Positions 34,310 through 43,364 of a stretch of DNA of 64,000 nt are shown in pieces. Position 1 is the first letter of the stretch; every line of letters begins with the position of its first letter. The notes below the pieces were generated by a model. The model did no database searches. It saw only the letters and a program-made list of their open reading frames with translations, and was not told the origin of the DNA. A program made the translations under genes and the position numbers. The stretch is from Bacteroidia bacterium (GTDB lineage Bacteria > Bacteroidota > Bacteroidia > AKYH767-A > OLB10), in contig JBAOIA010000005.1 in the NCBI GenBank assembly GCA_037045145.1, forward strand, positions 16,718 through 80,717, given 5' to 3'.

Positions 34310-35614
34310 ATGTTATTAGTCTATATACATAAAAATTCACCACGCCTAAAATATATCTTCGATTTATTTATTGGCAAACTAATGGGTATTAGTTACGAAA
34401 CAACTCAAAATGTAGAAGAGTTTAAAAGTTATGCCGGCCCCAAATTCAATTATTCAGAACATCAGATTGAAAATGAAATATTCATTTATTCAGAAAGGTT
34501 GTTGTTTGAGAAAGGTATTGAAGACCAGCAATTCGGGTTTACTGAATGGGATGGCATAAAAGCATTTTATGCAACACATCCAAAATACAGTGTGCCATTC
34601 GATTTATTTTCTGCATCATTCTATTTAGTGAGTCGTTACGAAGAATATCTTCCACATTTAAGGGATTCGCATGACCGATATAATGAAACGGAAAGTATTG
34701 CATACACCAGAGGATTTCTTCAGAAACCTGTAGTGAATATTTGGGCACAGAAATTCAAATCTATAATTTTAGAAAGATATCCTAATCTTAAGTCGGCAAA
34801 CTCAAAGTACAAGTATATATCAACTATTGACATTGATAATGCATATGCTTACTTAGAAAAGGGCCTGATGCGTACTTTAGGCGCTTACGGCAGGTCTTTA
34901 ATTAATTTCGATTTACCTCAAATTGTAGAACGTACCAAGGTGTTGATGCGTTTGATGCATGACCCTTATGACACTTATGACTTAATGCATGATTTGCATA
35001 GACGATATAAGATCAATGTAATTTACTTTTTTTTACTAGGCGAATATGGAGAAAACGATAAAAATGTTTCTGTTGATAACAGAAATTTTCAATCACTCAT
35101 TCAATCCTTAGCTGACTATGCCGATACAGGAATCCATCCAAGTTATGGTTCAAATATCAAACAAGGCCGTCTGCAAAAAGAAGTTCAGCTGCTGACTAAA
35201 ATTCTAAAAAGAGAAGTAACTAAAAGCAGGCAACATTTTCTCAAAATAAGATTGCCTGATACTTACAGACAATTAATTAGTGTTGACATTAAAGAAGATT
35301 TCACAATGGGCTATGCAGGAAATATCGGTTTCAGAGCAGGCATTTGTTCTTCTTTTTATTTTTATGATCTGGATCAGGAAGTACAAACACCACTTGTCAT
35401 ACATCCGTTTGCTGTAATGGATGCAACTTTCAGATATTACCTAAAAGTAAATCCTGAACAGGTAATAGATTTGATAAAACCACTGCTTGAAGAAGTTAAA
35501 GCAGTAAATGGTACTTTTATCAGTTTATGGCATAATGAATCACTCAGCGAGAATCATATCTGGAAAGGTTATAGAAGTATTTATGAAGAATTACTTAAAA
35601 TAGCATCTGCCTGA
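34310..35614 (+). CDS. Polysaccharide deacetylase-family protein (DUF7033 N-terminal)
   Basis: A 434-residue protein combining an N-terminal DUF7033-type domain (about 1-130, with KYSVPFDLFSASFYLVSRYE) and a NodB-like carbohydrate esterase barrel (KYISTIDIDNAYAY for the metal-binding DD-like motif, GIHPSYGS for HxxxH-like, and ISLWHNESLSE at the end). No signal peptide. Likely acts on cell-envelope or exopolysaccharide precursors. It is followed 1 bp later by the FemAB-like gene. Confidence 0.82.
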   Translation: MLLVYIHKNSPRLKYIFDLFIGKLMGISYETTQNVEEFKSYAGPKFNYSEHQIENEIFIYSERLLFEKGIEDQQFGFTEWDGIKAFYATHPKYSVPFDLFSASFYLVSRYEEYLPHLRDSHDRYNETESIAYTRGFLQKPVVNIWAQKFKSIILERYPNLKSANSKYKYISTIDIDNAYAYLEKGLMRTLGAYGRSLINFDLPQIVERTKVLMRLMHDPYDTYDLMHDLHRRYKINVIYFFLLGEYGENDKNVSVDNRNFQSLIQSLADYADTGIHPSYGSNIKQGRLQKEVQLLTKILKREVTKSRQHFLKIRLPDTYRQLISVDIKEDFTMGYAGNIGFRAGICSSFYFYDLDQEVQTPLVIHPFAVMDATFRYYLKVNPEQVIDLIKPLLEEVKAVNGTFISLWHNESLSENHIWKGYRSIYEELLKIASA

Positions 35615-35615
35615 A

Positions 35616-36527
35616 ATGGAAATAAAGTACCTTGAACATAATGAGATTGACAAAGCAAAATGGGATCTCTGTATCAACCAGGCTATAAATAGATTACCCT
35701 ATGCTTTTTCATGGTACCTTGATGTGGTTAGTCCAAACTGGCATGCATTAGTGAGTGATGATTATAAATTTGTGTTTCCCTTAACATGGAGAAATAAAAT
35801 GGGATTCAATTATCTCTATCAGCCACTGTTTACACAACAATTAGGAATATTTTCTTCACTACCTGTAAGTTTTGCTGTCTCGAATGATTTTTTAAATGCA
35901 ATTCCATCAAAATTTAAACTGATTGAGATTAATTTAAATTCCTTCAACCCGGCAGCCGGCAACAAATTTGTTGCATCTAAAAGATTAAACTTCGAAATGG
36001 ATTTATCTTTATCTTACGAAGAAATCAGAAAATTTTACTCTGACAATCAAAAGCGAAACATTAACAAGGCAAAAAAAAATGAATTAAAAATAAATCAACC
36101 TGACATTTCCGAAGTAATAAGTTTATTTAAAAATGACAGAGGTTTGAAAGTTGAACGAATGAAAAATGAAAGTTTTGAATTACTAAGAAGATTGTACTCT
36201 GCTTTGAAGCAAAAAGGAATAAGTTATATACGAGGTGTTTCTGACGGTTCCCAAACTATTTGTGGGGGAATATTCATTCAAACAGAGTACAGAATTATTT
36301 TTCTCTTTTCCGGCAACACTGTAATCGGAAAATCTTCAGGTGCCATGTCCTTTCTAATTGACTCTGTAATTCAGGAAAATTCAAACAAAAAAATTATTCT
36401 GGATTTTGAAGGCTCTAATGATTTAGGTTTGGCGCGTTATTATAGTAGTTTTGGTTCGATTGAACATGTATATTTACACCTGAAAAAAAACACACTTCCA
36501 TTTCCTGTAAGACTTTTTAAACGATAA
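35616..36527 (+). CDS. FemAB/BioF2-like acyltransferase-fold protein
   Basis: A 303-residue protein with the double-GNAT layout of FemAB-like or BioF2-like families: FYSDNQKRNINKAKKN near residue 140 is the typical charged helix, and IFLFSGNTVIGKSSGAM followed by LDFEGSNDLGLARYYSSFG is the usual C-terminal core. Such proteins add amino acids to lipid-linked peptidoglycan units or modify exopolysaccharides. Partnered with the polysaccharide deacetylase just upstream. Substrate unknown. Confidence 0.75.
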   Translation: MEIKYLEHNEIDKAKWDLCINQAINRLPYAFSWYLDVVSPNWHALVSDDYKFVFPLTWRNKMGFNYLYQPLFTQQLGIFSSLPVSFAVSNDFLNAIPSKFKLIEINLNSFNPAAGNKFVASKRLNFEMDLSLSYEEIRKFYSDNQKRNINKAKKNELKINQPDISEVISLFKNDRGLKVERMKNESFELLRRLYSALKQKGISYIRGVSDGSQTICGGIFIQTEYRIIFLFSGNTVIGKSSGAMSFLIDSVIQENSNKKIILDFEGSNDLGLARYYSSFGSIEHVYLHLKKNTLPFPVRLFKR

Positions 36528-36529
36528 CT

Positions 36530-37177
36530 ATGGTAAATATTCTAAGCACAGGCAACTCCTTACTACATCATTTTGTCGCAGAATTACGTGATGTAGAAAT
36601 ACAGAATGACAGGATGCGTTTTAGAAGAAATCTTGAACGCATTGGTGAAATTGCCGCTTACGAAATAAGCAAAACCATGAATTATGAAAACACAGATGTA
36701 ACCACCCCTCTGGGTATTGCCACTGTTCCACTTCTGCAAAGTCAACCTGTATTAGGCACTATTTTAAGAGCCGGGCTACCACTACATCAGGGCTTATTGA
36801 ATTATTTTGATCAGGCAGATAATGCATTTATTTCGGCTTACAGACGTCATCATAAAGATGGTAGTTTTGATATACACCTTCAATATCTATCATCTCCACC
36901 AATTGCTGGAAGAACATTGATTTTAAGTGACCCTATGCTTGCCACAGGTCAGTCATTAGTTGAAACTTATAAAGCAATGCTTGAATCCGGACAACCTGCG
37001 CATACACATGTTGTAGCTGCCATTGCAAGCAGACAAGGTATAGAATATGTTAAAGCAAATTTACCTGATGACTTAACCATTTGGGTTGCTGCTGTTGACG
37101 AGGAACTCACTGCACAGTCATATATTGTCCCCGGCTTGGGTGATGCCGGAGATTTAGCTTTTGGTGAGAAAAAGTAA
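36530..37177 (+). CDS. upp: Uracil phosphoribosyltransferase
   Basis: A 215-residue UPRT that converts uracil and PRPP to UMP. The PRPP-binding loop is LILSDPMLATGQS near 130-142, and the uracil-binding C-terminal segment is YIVPGLGDAGDLAFG near 198-212. Follows the FemAB-like gene by 2 bp, so part of the same transcript, an odd metabolic pairing that is probably packing and not functional linkage. Confidence 0.95.
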   Translation: MVNILSTGNSLLHHFVAELRDVEIQNDRMRFRRNLERIGEIAAYEISKTMNYENTDVTTPLGIATVPLLQSQPVLGTILRAGLPLHQGLLNYFDQADNAFISAYRRHHKDGSFDIHLQYLSSPPIAGRTLILSDPMLATGQSLVETYKAMLESGQPAHTHVVAAIASRQGIEYVKANLPDDLTIWVAAVDEELTAQSYIVPGLGDAGDLAFGEKK

Positions 37178-37228
37178 TTCAGTCAGTTATTTTTACTATC
37201 TTTCGTTGATTAATCAGAATAATAAAAC

Positions 37229-37810
37229 ATGGGTGAGTTTGTAAAAATTCTGATGGTCATATTAATCAGCAGTGTAAAATTTGTAGTCGGTCCTGCATTT
37301 GCTTATTATGATGAAAAATATGACTTCACAATTTTCGAAGCAATAGTCTATCCTATTATCGGTGGCATGCTAGGTGTTTTTGTTTTTAGTTTTTTTAGTG
37401 ATCAGGTTGCAAATGTTTGGCACTGGATACAAAATCGAATTAAAAGGACCGTTTCACGGAAACAGCCTTTCTCTGAACCCACAGTAGATAGTGATGGTAA
37501 AGTTGTTGTCAGCTACACGTATGTTGATTCTAAAGAAAAACCTAAAAACAAAATTTTTACTAAGCGCAATAGAAGACTAATAACCATTTGGAAGAAATAC
37601 GGTTTGTTTGGAATCGCATTACTAACACCTGTAGTAATTTCAATCCCTATTGGTACAATCATTGCATCACGATTAGTACCCAACAAAAAGAAAGTTTTTT
37701 TATACATGCTCATTTCAATTTCAGCCTGGTCAATAGCAATGGTGTCTTCGTTTGAACTATATCATGCCTATTCCATAAAAGCGCTACAACAGAAAGTTCT
37801 TGAACCATGA
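37229..37810 (+). CDS. Membrane protein of unknown function
   Basis: A 193-residue protein with hydrophobic segments near residues 5-25, 36-58, 127-147 and 157-177, and a basic cytoplasmic linker of about 60 residues (RTVSRKQPFS and KNKIFTKRNRRL). The C-terminal half, GIALLTPVVISIPIGTIIAS, resembles the small-multidrug/SNARE-associated family core seen in many Bacteroidota hypothetical proteins. Overlaps the next gene by 4 bp. Confidence 0.75.
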   Translation: MGEFVKILMVILISSVKFVVGPAFAYYDEKYDFTIFEAIVYPIIGGMLGVFVFSFFSDQVANVWHWIQNRIKRTVSRKQPFSEPTVDSDGKVVVSYTYVDSKEKPKNKIFTKRNRRLITIWKKYGLFGIALLTPVVISIPIGTIIASRLVPNKKKVFLYMLISISAWSIAMVSSFELYHAYSIKALQQKVLEP

Positions 37811-38511
37811 AAAAGTTAAAGCGCTATACACATCTCATTTTTGACCTTGATCATACTTTATGGGATACCAATGCCAATGCAGCACAATCGCTGTCTGAAA
37901 TGTATCATCAATATAATTTAGAGCAGAATGGCATAAATAGTGAGCATGCTTTTATTCAGAAATATGTGGACATTAACAATAGAATGTGGACAGAATATTC
38001 TCTTGGACGAATTAAAAAATCGTATTTGCGTGCAGGACGATTTGAACTCACATTAAAATATTTCGGAATTGAAAATCCGGAGTTAGTTGAAAAGCTATCT
38101 GATTTCTTTGTCCAAAACACACCCAGTAAGAAAGAGTTAATCCCATTTGCTAAAGATTTATTAAATCATGTACATGGCAAATATCAGTTAGCTATTATTA
38201 CAAATGGTTTTTCAGAGGCACAACACACAAAGTTAAAAGCATCATCAATAGATCATTTTTTTAGTAAGATAATAATTTCAGAAGAGATTGGTTATCATAA
38301 ACCCGACCCCAGAATTTTTTTAAAGACTGTAGAAATACTTAAGACACCCATTAAAGACTGCTTGATGATTGGTGATAACATAGAAACCGATATTGCCGGT
38401 GCAATTGCTGCGGGCATGGATTGTGCTTATCTTAATCCAGAACGAATCAGGCATAACTGTGAAGTGACATTTGAAACACATTGTCTGAGTGATTTGATTA
38501 AATGGCTTTAA
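37807..38511 (+). CDS. YjjG-family noncanonical pyrimidine nucleotidase (HAD)
   Basis: A 234-residue HAD phosphatase. Motifs: IFDLDHTLWDT (DxDxT, nucleophile near residue 14), ITNGFSEAQ (motif II), HKPDPRIF (Lys) and MIGDNIETDIAGA (motif IV). YjjG enzymes hydrolyse (noncanonical) pyrimidine monophosphates, protecting against mutagenic bases. Family assignment is good; the exact substrate is inferred. Confidence 0.86.
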   Translation: MKKLKRYTHLIFDLDHTLWDTNANAAQSLSEMYHQYNLEQNGINSEHAFIQKYVDINNRMWTEYSLGRIKKSYLRAGRFELTLKYFGIENPELVEKLSDFFVQNTPSKKELIPFAKDLLNHVHGKYQLAIITNGFSEAQHTKLKASSIDHFFSKIIISEEIGYHKPDPRIFLKTVEILKTPIKDCLMIGDNIETDIAGAIAAGMDCAYLNPERIRHNCEVTFETHCLSDLIKWL

Positions 38512-38515
38512 TGTT

Positions 38516-39436
38516 ATGCAAACTTTTGAAGGTGTAGTCGTAAAAACAACAGGCAATATTATAACGGTTCAAACGGGAAACGAAAGAATTTTTTGCAGGG
38601 TAAAAGGCAGCTTCAGGATAAAAGACATTAACAGCACCAATCCTGTAGCCGTTGGTGATTATGTGAAGTATTATTTTGAAGGTGGTGATGCGCTGATTAC
38701 AGAACTTCTCGAAAGAAATAATTACATTATCAGAAAATCAAAAAAATTAAGTAAGCAGGTACATATTTTAGCTGCCAATATTGATCATGCATATTTGGTC
38801 GCAACACCTATTTTACCAAGAACATCAACAGGATTTATAGACAGATTTCTTGCTACTGCCGAAGCCTATTCTATTAAGGCTTCTATCATTTTTACTAAAG
38901 CAGATATTTATGATAAAGACATATTAAATTATGTTGATGAATTAAAAAATCTGTATTCAGGAATTGGATATTCTGTTTATATAGTATCAAATCAGCTACC
39001 GGATTCATTAATTGCGTTGAAGCTGCAACTAAAAGATAAAATCAATTTATTCACCGGACACTCAGGGGTTGGAAAATCGTCTCTTATTAATGTGTTGATT
39101 CCCGGTTTAAATTTGAAAGTAACACCAATATCTGAACAGCATCTAACAGGAAAACATAGTACTACTTTTGCAGAAATGCATCAATTACCTGAAGGTGGAT
39201 TTATTATTGACACACCCGGTATCAGGGAATTCGGCACCTACGATTTCAATAAAAACGATGTAACACATTATTTCCCTGAGTTTTTTCGATTATTACCCAA
39301 TTGTAAATTCAACAATTGTATTCATGTTAATGAAAGTGGTTGTGCTGTATTGACGGCACTTGAGAAAGGAGAAATTAGTCCATCTCGATATCACAATTAC
39401 CTGAGCATTTTAAACAATGAAGATATATTTCGTTGA
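38516..39436 (+). CDS. rsgA: Small ribosomal subunit biogenesis GTPase RsgA
   Basis: A 306-residue circularly permuted GTPase that aids late 30S assembly. N-terminal OB-fold (1-70), G4 FTKAD near 126, P-loop GHSGVGKSS at 181-189, G3 DTPG near 240, and the zinc site CKFNNCIHVNESGC near the C-terminus. The G4-G1-G3 order marks the permutation. Confidence 0.95.
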   Translation: MQTFEGVVVKTTGNIITVQTGNERIFCRVKGSFRIKDINSTNPVAVGDYVKYYFEGGDALITELLERNNYIIRKSKKLSKQVHILAANIDHAYLVATPILPRTSTGFIDRFLATAEAYSIKASIIFTKADIYDKDILNYVDELKNLYSGIGYSVYIVSNQLPDSLIALKLQLKDKINLFTGHSGVGKSSLINVLIPGLNLKVTPISEQHLTGKHSTTFAEMHQLPEGGFIIDTPGIREFGTYDFNKNDVTHYFPEFFRLLPNCKFNNCIHVNESGCAVLTALEKGEISPSRYHNYLSILNNEDIFR

Positions 39437-39439
39437 ACT

Positions 39440-39898
39440 ATGAAAGTTGTAATTCAAAGGGTAACTGCAGCAAGCGTTGAAATTGAAGGAGCCATCTATT
39501 CTTCCATTAAGAATGGACTATTAGTGCTTTTGGGAATTTCTGAAATAGATGAAAAGGAGGATGTTGACTGGTTATGCAAAAAAATTGTTGGCTTGCGCAT
39601 TTTCGCTGATGAAAAAGGGTTAATGAATCTTTCAGTCAAAGATATTCATGGGCAATTGCTTCTGGTGTCACAATTTACACTTTATGGTGACGTAAATAAA
39701 GGTAACCGACCTTCATTTATTCAGGCTGCAAGACCGGAGAAAGCAATTCCTCTGTATGAGTATTTTATTCAGCAACTCAACAAATATGATATTGAAGTTT
39801 GTACAGGTAAATTTGGCGCTGATATGAAAGTGTCATTAACCAATGATGGGCCTGTTACAATAATTATTGATTCAAAAAAACAAGCAAATGACAATTAG
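39440..39898 (+). CDS. dtd: D-aminoacyl-tRNA deacylase
   Basis: A 152-residue DTD that removes D-amino acids (and glycine from tRNA-Ala) from mischarged tRNA. Diagnostic motifs are SQFTLYGD near 77-84 and the Gly-cisPro loop NDGPVTIIID near 136-145. Directly follows rsgA and overlaps the next gene by 11 bp. Confidence 0.95.
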   Translation: MKVVIQRVTAASVEIEGAIYSSIKNGLLVLLGISEIDEKEDVDWLCKKIVGLRIFADEKGLMNLSVKDIHGQLLLVSQFTLYGDVNKGNRPSFIQAARPEKAIPLYEYFIQQLNKYDIEVCTGKFGADMKVSLTNDGPVTIIIDSKKQANDN

Positions 39899-40214
39899 AG
39901 ATTCACAACAAATTGTTGACGATTGGATAAAAAAACATGGTGTCCGTTATTTCAATGAGTTAACCAACCTTGCATTACTGACAGAAGAAGTTGGTGAATT
40001 AGCAAGAATAATTGCAAGGAAGTACGGTGAGCAGTCAGCAAAAAACAATGAAGACAATTTGCAGATGGCAGATGAAATGGCAGATATATTATTTGTTTTG
40101 ATTTGTTTGGCTAACCAAACCGGGGTTGATTTAGAAGATGCTTTTAAAAATAATTTATTAAAGAAAACTAATCGTGACGCAACACGACACAAAGAGAATA
40201 AGAAACTGTTTTAG
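39888..40214 (+). CDS. MazG-like nucleotide pyrophosphohydrolase
   Basis: A 108-residue all-alpha NTP pyrophosphatase. Metal ligands are visible as LTEEVGELARI (EExxE) and MADEMADILFVL (ExxD). Members hydrolyse (d)NTPs to monophosphates, often damaged ones. The ATG at 39888 overlaps the dtd stop. Last gene of the long rightward operon; it abuts the convergent gene at 40215. Confidence 0.87.
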   Translation: MTIRDSQQIVDDWIKKHGVRYFNELTNLALLTEEVGELARIIARKYGEQSAKNNEDNLQMADEMADILFVLICLANQTGVDLEDAFKNNLLKKTNRDATRHKENKKLF

Positions 40215-40952
40215 TTATTTTTCCTTGTGATGACCAATTAAAAAATCAACACCAAAACTCAAAATTAATTTCTGGCGATTAAAATCCCTTTCATTGTCTA
40301 TTTTGAATGAAGGCGTCATTTGAAATTTTGCTTTAACCAAATTGCCTCCAACGGACAAATAAATACTGGGCTCATAAAACAAATAACTTTTCCCATAAAG
40401 CATATCATCAGGGTCTGCCTGTCTGTAAAACATCATATCATCGTATTGAACATAGCTTATTCTGAAAACCATTCCAAAGTTGAATCTTTTATTCTTGTAG
40501 AATACTCCCGGTTGTATGTAATATCTTGTTAAGTCAGAGCTGAAAAACTTTAAACTGTCTTGATTCATTTTAATACTACCTTTCCCAATGCCTGTATAAA
40601 TATCAACACCCCATTTTTCAGATGCCATGGCATAATAGCCAAGTCCAACATTTCCTACGATTCCATTTCCTGAATAATCGTTAGTGCTATTTCCTCCACT
40701 AAAATACATACCGTCAGCAGTAATGCCCAGATGTTTAATCGGTGAATAACTCAACTGTGCATCGAATGACAATCCACCTACCCCAAATTGCGGCAATGAA
40801 AATGAAGTACCTACTTTTCCTTCGCCACCATTTGCTAACATTGGTATATTGGGTTGTGGTGGAACATAATATTTAGGTGAACAACCGGATTCTAATAGTA
40901 CTAATGTAATTGCCCATAATATAAGAGATGCTAATTTGAATTCAGGTTTCAT
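40215..40952 (-). CDS. Outer-membrane beta-barrel lipoprotein
   Basis: A 245-residue protein with a lipoprotein signal (LILWAITLVLLESGCSPK, Cys24). The rest alternates polar and hydrophobic residues with many Tyr, Phe and Gly, typical of an eight- to ten-strand outer-membrane barrel, and ends in strands such as KLILSFGVDFLIG. No specific family recognised. Monocistronic. Confidence 0.75.
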   Translation of the reverse strand: MKPEFKLASLILWAITLVLLESGCSPKYYVPPQPNIPMLANGGEGKVGTSFSLPQFGVGGLSFDAQLSYSPIKHLGITADGMYFSGGNSTNDYSGNGIVGNVGLGYYAMASEKWGVDIYTGIGKGSIKMNQDSLKFFSSDLTRYYIQPGVFYKNKRFNFGMVFRISYVQYDDMMFYRQADPDDMLYGKSYLFYEPSIYLSVGGNLVKAKFQMTPSFKIDNERDFNRQKLILSFGVDFLIGHHKEK

Positions 40953-41117
40953 ATATAAATACGTCTACAGGTTATTTAGTATATGTCAAAAGTAAAAATT
41001 TTATTATTCCTTTCTATCAAACATAAAAATTGGGACATATATTTATGAGAATATTTTTTATATTAAACTGATTTTATCTGAGCAAGTGAGATGAATACAT
41101 TAATTTTGACATGAAAA

Positions 41118-41990
41118 ATGTCGCATCAAAAAGCAATTCAAATTACCTGGATAAGCATATTGGGCAATACTTTATTAGCCGCAATAAAGTGGTTGGTTGG
41201 CTACTTTGGTAACTCTTATGCTTTGATTGCCGATGCTATTGAATCCACTACAGATATTTTCTCTTCTACCCTTGTATTACTTGGATTGAAATATGCCAGC
41301 CGTCCGGCTGACAAGAACCACCCTTATGGTCATGGCCGCGTAGAGCCGTTGGTGACATTTGTTGTTGTCGGTATTTTAGTTTCTGCAGCTACAGTAATAG
41401 CAATTGAAGCCATTAAAAATATCATGACTCCACATGAGATACCGGAGACTTATACACTTGCTGTACTTGCAGTAATCATTGTGAGTAAAGAATTATTTTA
41501 TCGTATTGTTTCCAATAGAAATAAGAATATCAACAGTACAGCATTGAAGGCTGATGCATGGCACCATCGTAGTGATGCCATTACTTCTCTTGCTGCTTTT
41601 ATTGGAATTGCTATTGCCATTTACTTTGGAAAAGGCTTTGAAGCGGCCGATGACTGGGCTGCTTTGGTGGCATCAGGATTTATCTTCTACAACAGCTATC
41701 TTATTTTCAGACCTGCCTTAGGTGAAATTATGGACGAACATCTTTATGATGATGTTATTGCAGAAATCAGAAAAGTTGCGGTAAATGTTGACGGAGTAAT
41801 AGATACAGAGAAATGTCTGGTTCGAAAATCGGGTATTAATTTCTTAATAGACCTGCACATTACTGTTGACTCACACATCACAGTTAAGAAAGGGCATCAG
41901 ATAGCGCATCATTTAAAAGATGCTTTAATAATGCATAACCCTCTAATAGCAGACGTGCTCATCCATGTTGAACCGGATGAGCACGTTTAA
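41118..41990 (+). CDS. Cation diffusion facilitator (CDF) family transporter
   Basis: A 290-residue CDF exporter with six membrane helices and a cytoplasmic C-terminal domain. The metal-binding HD/DD motifs are ADAIESTTD in helix 2 and DAWHHRSD in helix 5; the second has His and Asp as in Zn/Fe exporters. FPYGHGR-like HPYGHGRVEP is the family signature near residue 73. Substrate Zn2+, Co2+ or Fe2+, not distinguishable. A perfect 12-bp inverted repeat overlaps the final codons. Confidence 0.92.
   Translation: MSHQKAIQITWISILGNTLLAAIKWLVGYFGNSYALIADAIESTTDIFSSTLVLLGLKYASRPADKNHPYGHGRVEPLVTFVVVGILVSAATVIAIEAIKNIMTPHEIPETYTLAVLAVIIVSKELFYRIVSNRNKNINSTALKADAWHHRSDAITSLAAFIGIAIAIYFGKGFEAADDWAALVASGFIFYNSYLIFRPALGEIMDEHLYDDVIAEIRKVAVNVDGVIDTEKCLVRKSGINFLIDLHITVDSHITVKKGHQIAHHLKDALIMHNPLIADVLIHVEPDEHV
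41953..41986. terminator. Perfect 12-bp hairpin inside the end of the CDF gene
   Basis: ACGTGCTCATCC and GGATGAGCACGT pair completely over a 10-nt loop, encoding the last residues of the protein. Only a short TTTAAGCTTT follows, so it may terminate weakly or protect the 3' end; it also faces the end of rpoD. Confidence 0.5.
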
Positions 41991-42013
41991 GCTTTAAACA
42001 GAAACAGTTTCTA

Positions 42014-42880
42014 CTATTGCCCTAAGTAAGCTTTAAGTAGTTTGCTTTTTGAATTTTGGCGAAGCGTCTTAATAGCTTTTTCTTTAAGCTGACGTACGCG
42101 TTCCCGTGTCAAATCAAATTTTTCACCTATTTCTTCCAATGACAAACCATGCTCAACACCAATTCCGTAAAAAAGCTTTATTACATCTTTTTCACGCTCT
42201 GGCAGTGTTTCTAATGAACGGTTGATTTCAGTGTGTAACGACTCTGCCATGAGTGTGCTGTCAGCATAAGGTGCATCAGGATTGGTCAACACATCAAGTA
42301 ATGTATTATCTTCTCCCGGTACAAAGGGAGCATCCATTGATACGTGACGACCTGGCATTTTCATTGTATAGGCAATTCTGTCTGTATCAATTTCTAATTC
42401 ACTGGCTAATTCTTCTGCTGTTGGTTCGCGTTCAAATTTTTGCTCAAGATTTGAAAATGCTTTTTTAACCTTGTTGGCAGCACCTATCTGATTAAGTGGT
42501 AATCTAACAATACGTGCTTGTTCTGCCAATGCCTGCATGATAGATTGACGAATCCACCAAACTGCATAAGAAATAAACTTAAAACCTCTTGTTTCATCAA
42601 AACGTTTTGCCGCTTTTATCAAACCAAGATTACCTTCATTAATCAAATCGGGTAAACTCAAACCTTGTGACTGATACTGCTTAGCTACCGACACCACAAA
42701 TCTAAGGTTAGCTCTTACTAATTTCTCTAATGCTCGCTGGTCTCCTGCTCTGATTTTTCGGGCAAGTTCTACCTCCATCTGAGCTGTAATTAACTCCTCT
42801 TTACCAATTTCCTGTAAATACTTTTCAAACGATGCGCTTTCACGGTTTGTAATGGATTTAGTAATTTTTAGCTGTCTCAT
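42014..42880 (-). CDS. rpoD: Primary RNA polymerase sigma factor
   Basis: A 288-residue primary sigma factor of the compact Bacteroidota type without region 1.1 or a large non-conserved insert. Region 1.2 starts ESASFEKYLQEIG; region 2.3-2.4 has FISYAVWWIRQSIMQAL; region 4.2 is SLEEIGEKFDLTRERVRQL. It is the factor that recognises the TTTG/TAnnTTTG promoters noted in this window. Monocistronic with its own leader. Confidence 0.95.
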   Translation of the reverse strand: MRQLKITKSITNRESASFEKYLQEIGKEELITAQMEVELARKIRAGDQRALEKLVRANLRFVVSVAKQYQSQGLSLPDLINEGNLGLIKAAKRFDETRGFKFISYAVWWIRQSIMQALAEQARIVRLPLNQIGAANKVKKAFSNLEQKFEREPTAEELASELEIDTDRIAYTMKMPGRHVSMDAPFVPGEDNTLLDVLTNPDAPYADSTLMAESLHTEINRSLETLPEREKDVIKLFYGIGVEHGLSLEEIGEKFDLTRERVRQLKEKAIKTLRQNSKSKLLKAYLGQ

Positions 42881-43364
42881 CTAATTTATCTAATTTTTAT
42901 GTGTGTTTCTATGTATGCAATGTAAGAACAAAAAACGATAATCATGGTTTAAAATTGCATTATTTTTTTAAAGGCGTTGCAAATATACTATGCGTTTAGT
43001 GGCAATGCTAACTTTATTTTTAGACAACTTCATATAATATTGCATGTCAATATATTATCTTTACTTTTTCAAGTAAAAGACTACTTTTTTAACATACCTT
43101 GAGGCTGTTTTTTAAATAAGTTAGTCTTCGAAATTTACTTAAATGGTATAGACTGATAAAATAGGTTTTTCATCTTTAATACATATTTCAACCAGTTATT
43201 CGCCTTTGGACAGTTGTAAGAATAACTAAACATTTTGCATAATTCTCTACCATACATCAACAAAACATAATGTATTTAGTACTTATCTAAAATGATTTCT
43301 TTTACATTCGTATTTCATTCAAAACAATTTACTCAAGCTATTTATCAAATATAACAAATACACA
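42881..43364. other. Long intergenic region between rpoD and the GldM_C-like gene
   Basis: About 480 bp without a gene. It carries the rpoD promoter (-7 at 42980-42987) and, at its right end, the promoter of the gene at 43365, which is not obvious. A small RNA could fit here, but no stable structure stands out by eye. Confidence 0.45.
42980..42987 (-). promoter_or_regulatory. Putative -7 element for rpoD
   Basis: The minus strand reads TATATTTG, a full TAnnTTTG match, about 100 bp before the ATG. No ideal -33 partner is visible. Confidence 0.45.

Noticed and set aside
42881..43364. Small RNA or tRNA in the rpoD upstream gap
   Set aside because: No cloverleaf, no strong hairpin with T tract and no known RNA signature could be seen by eye.
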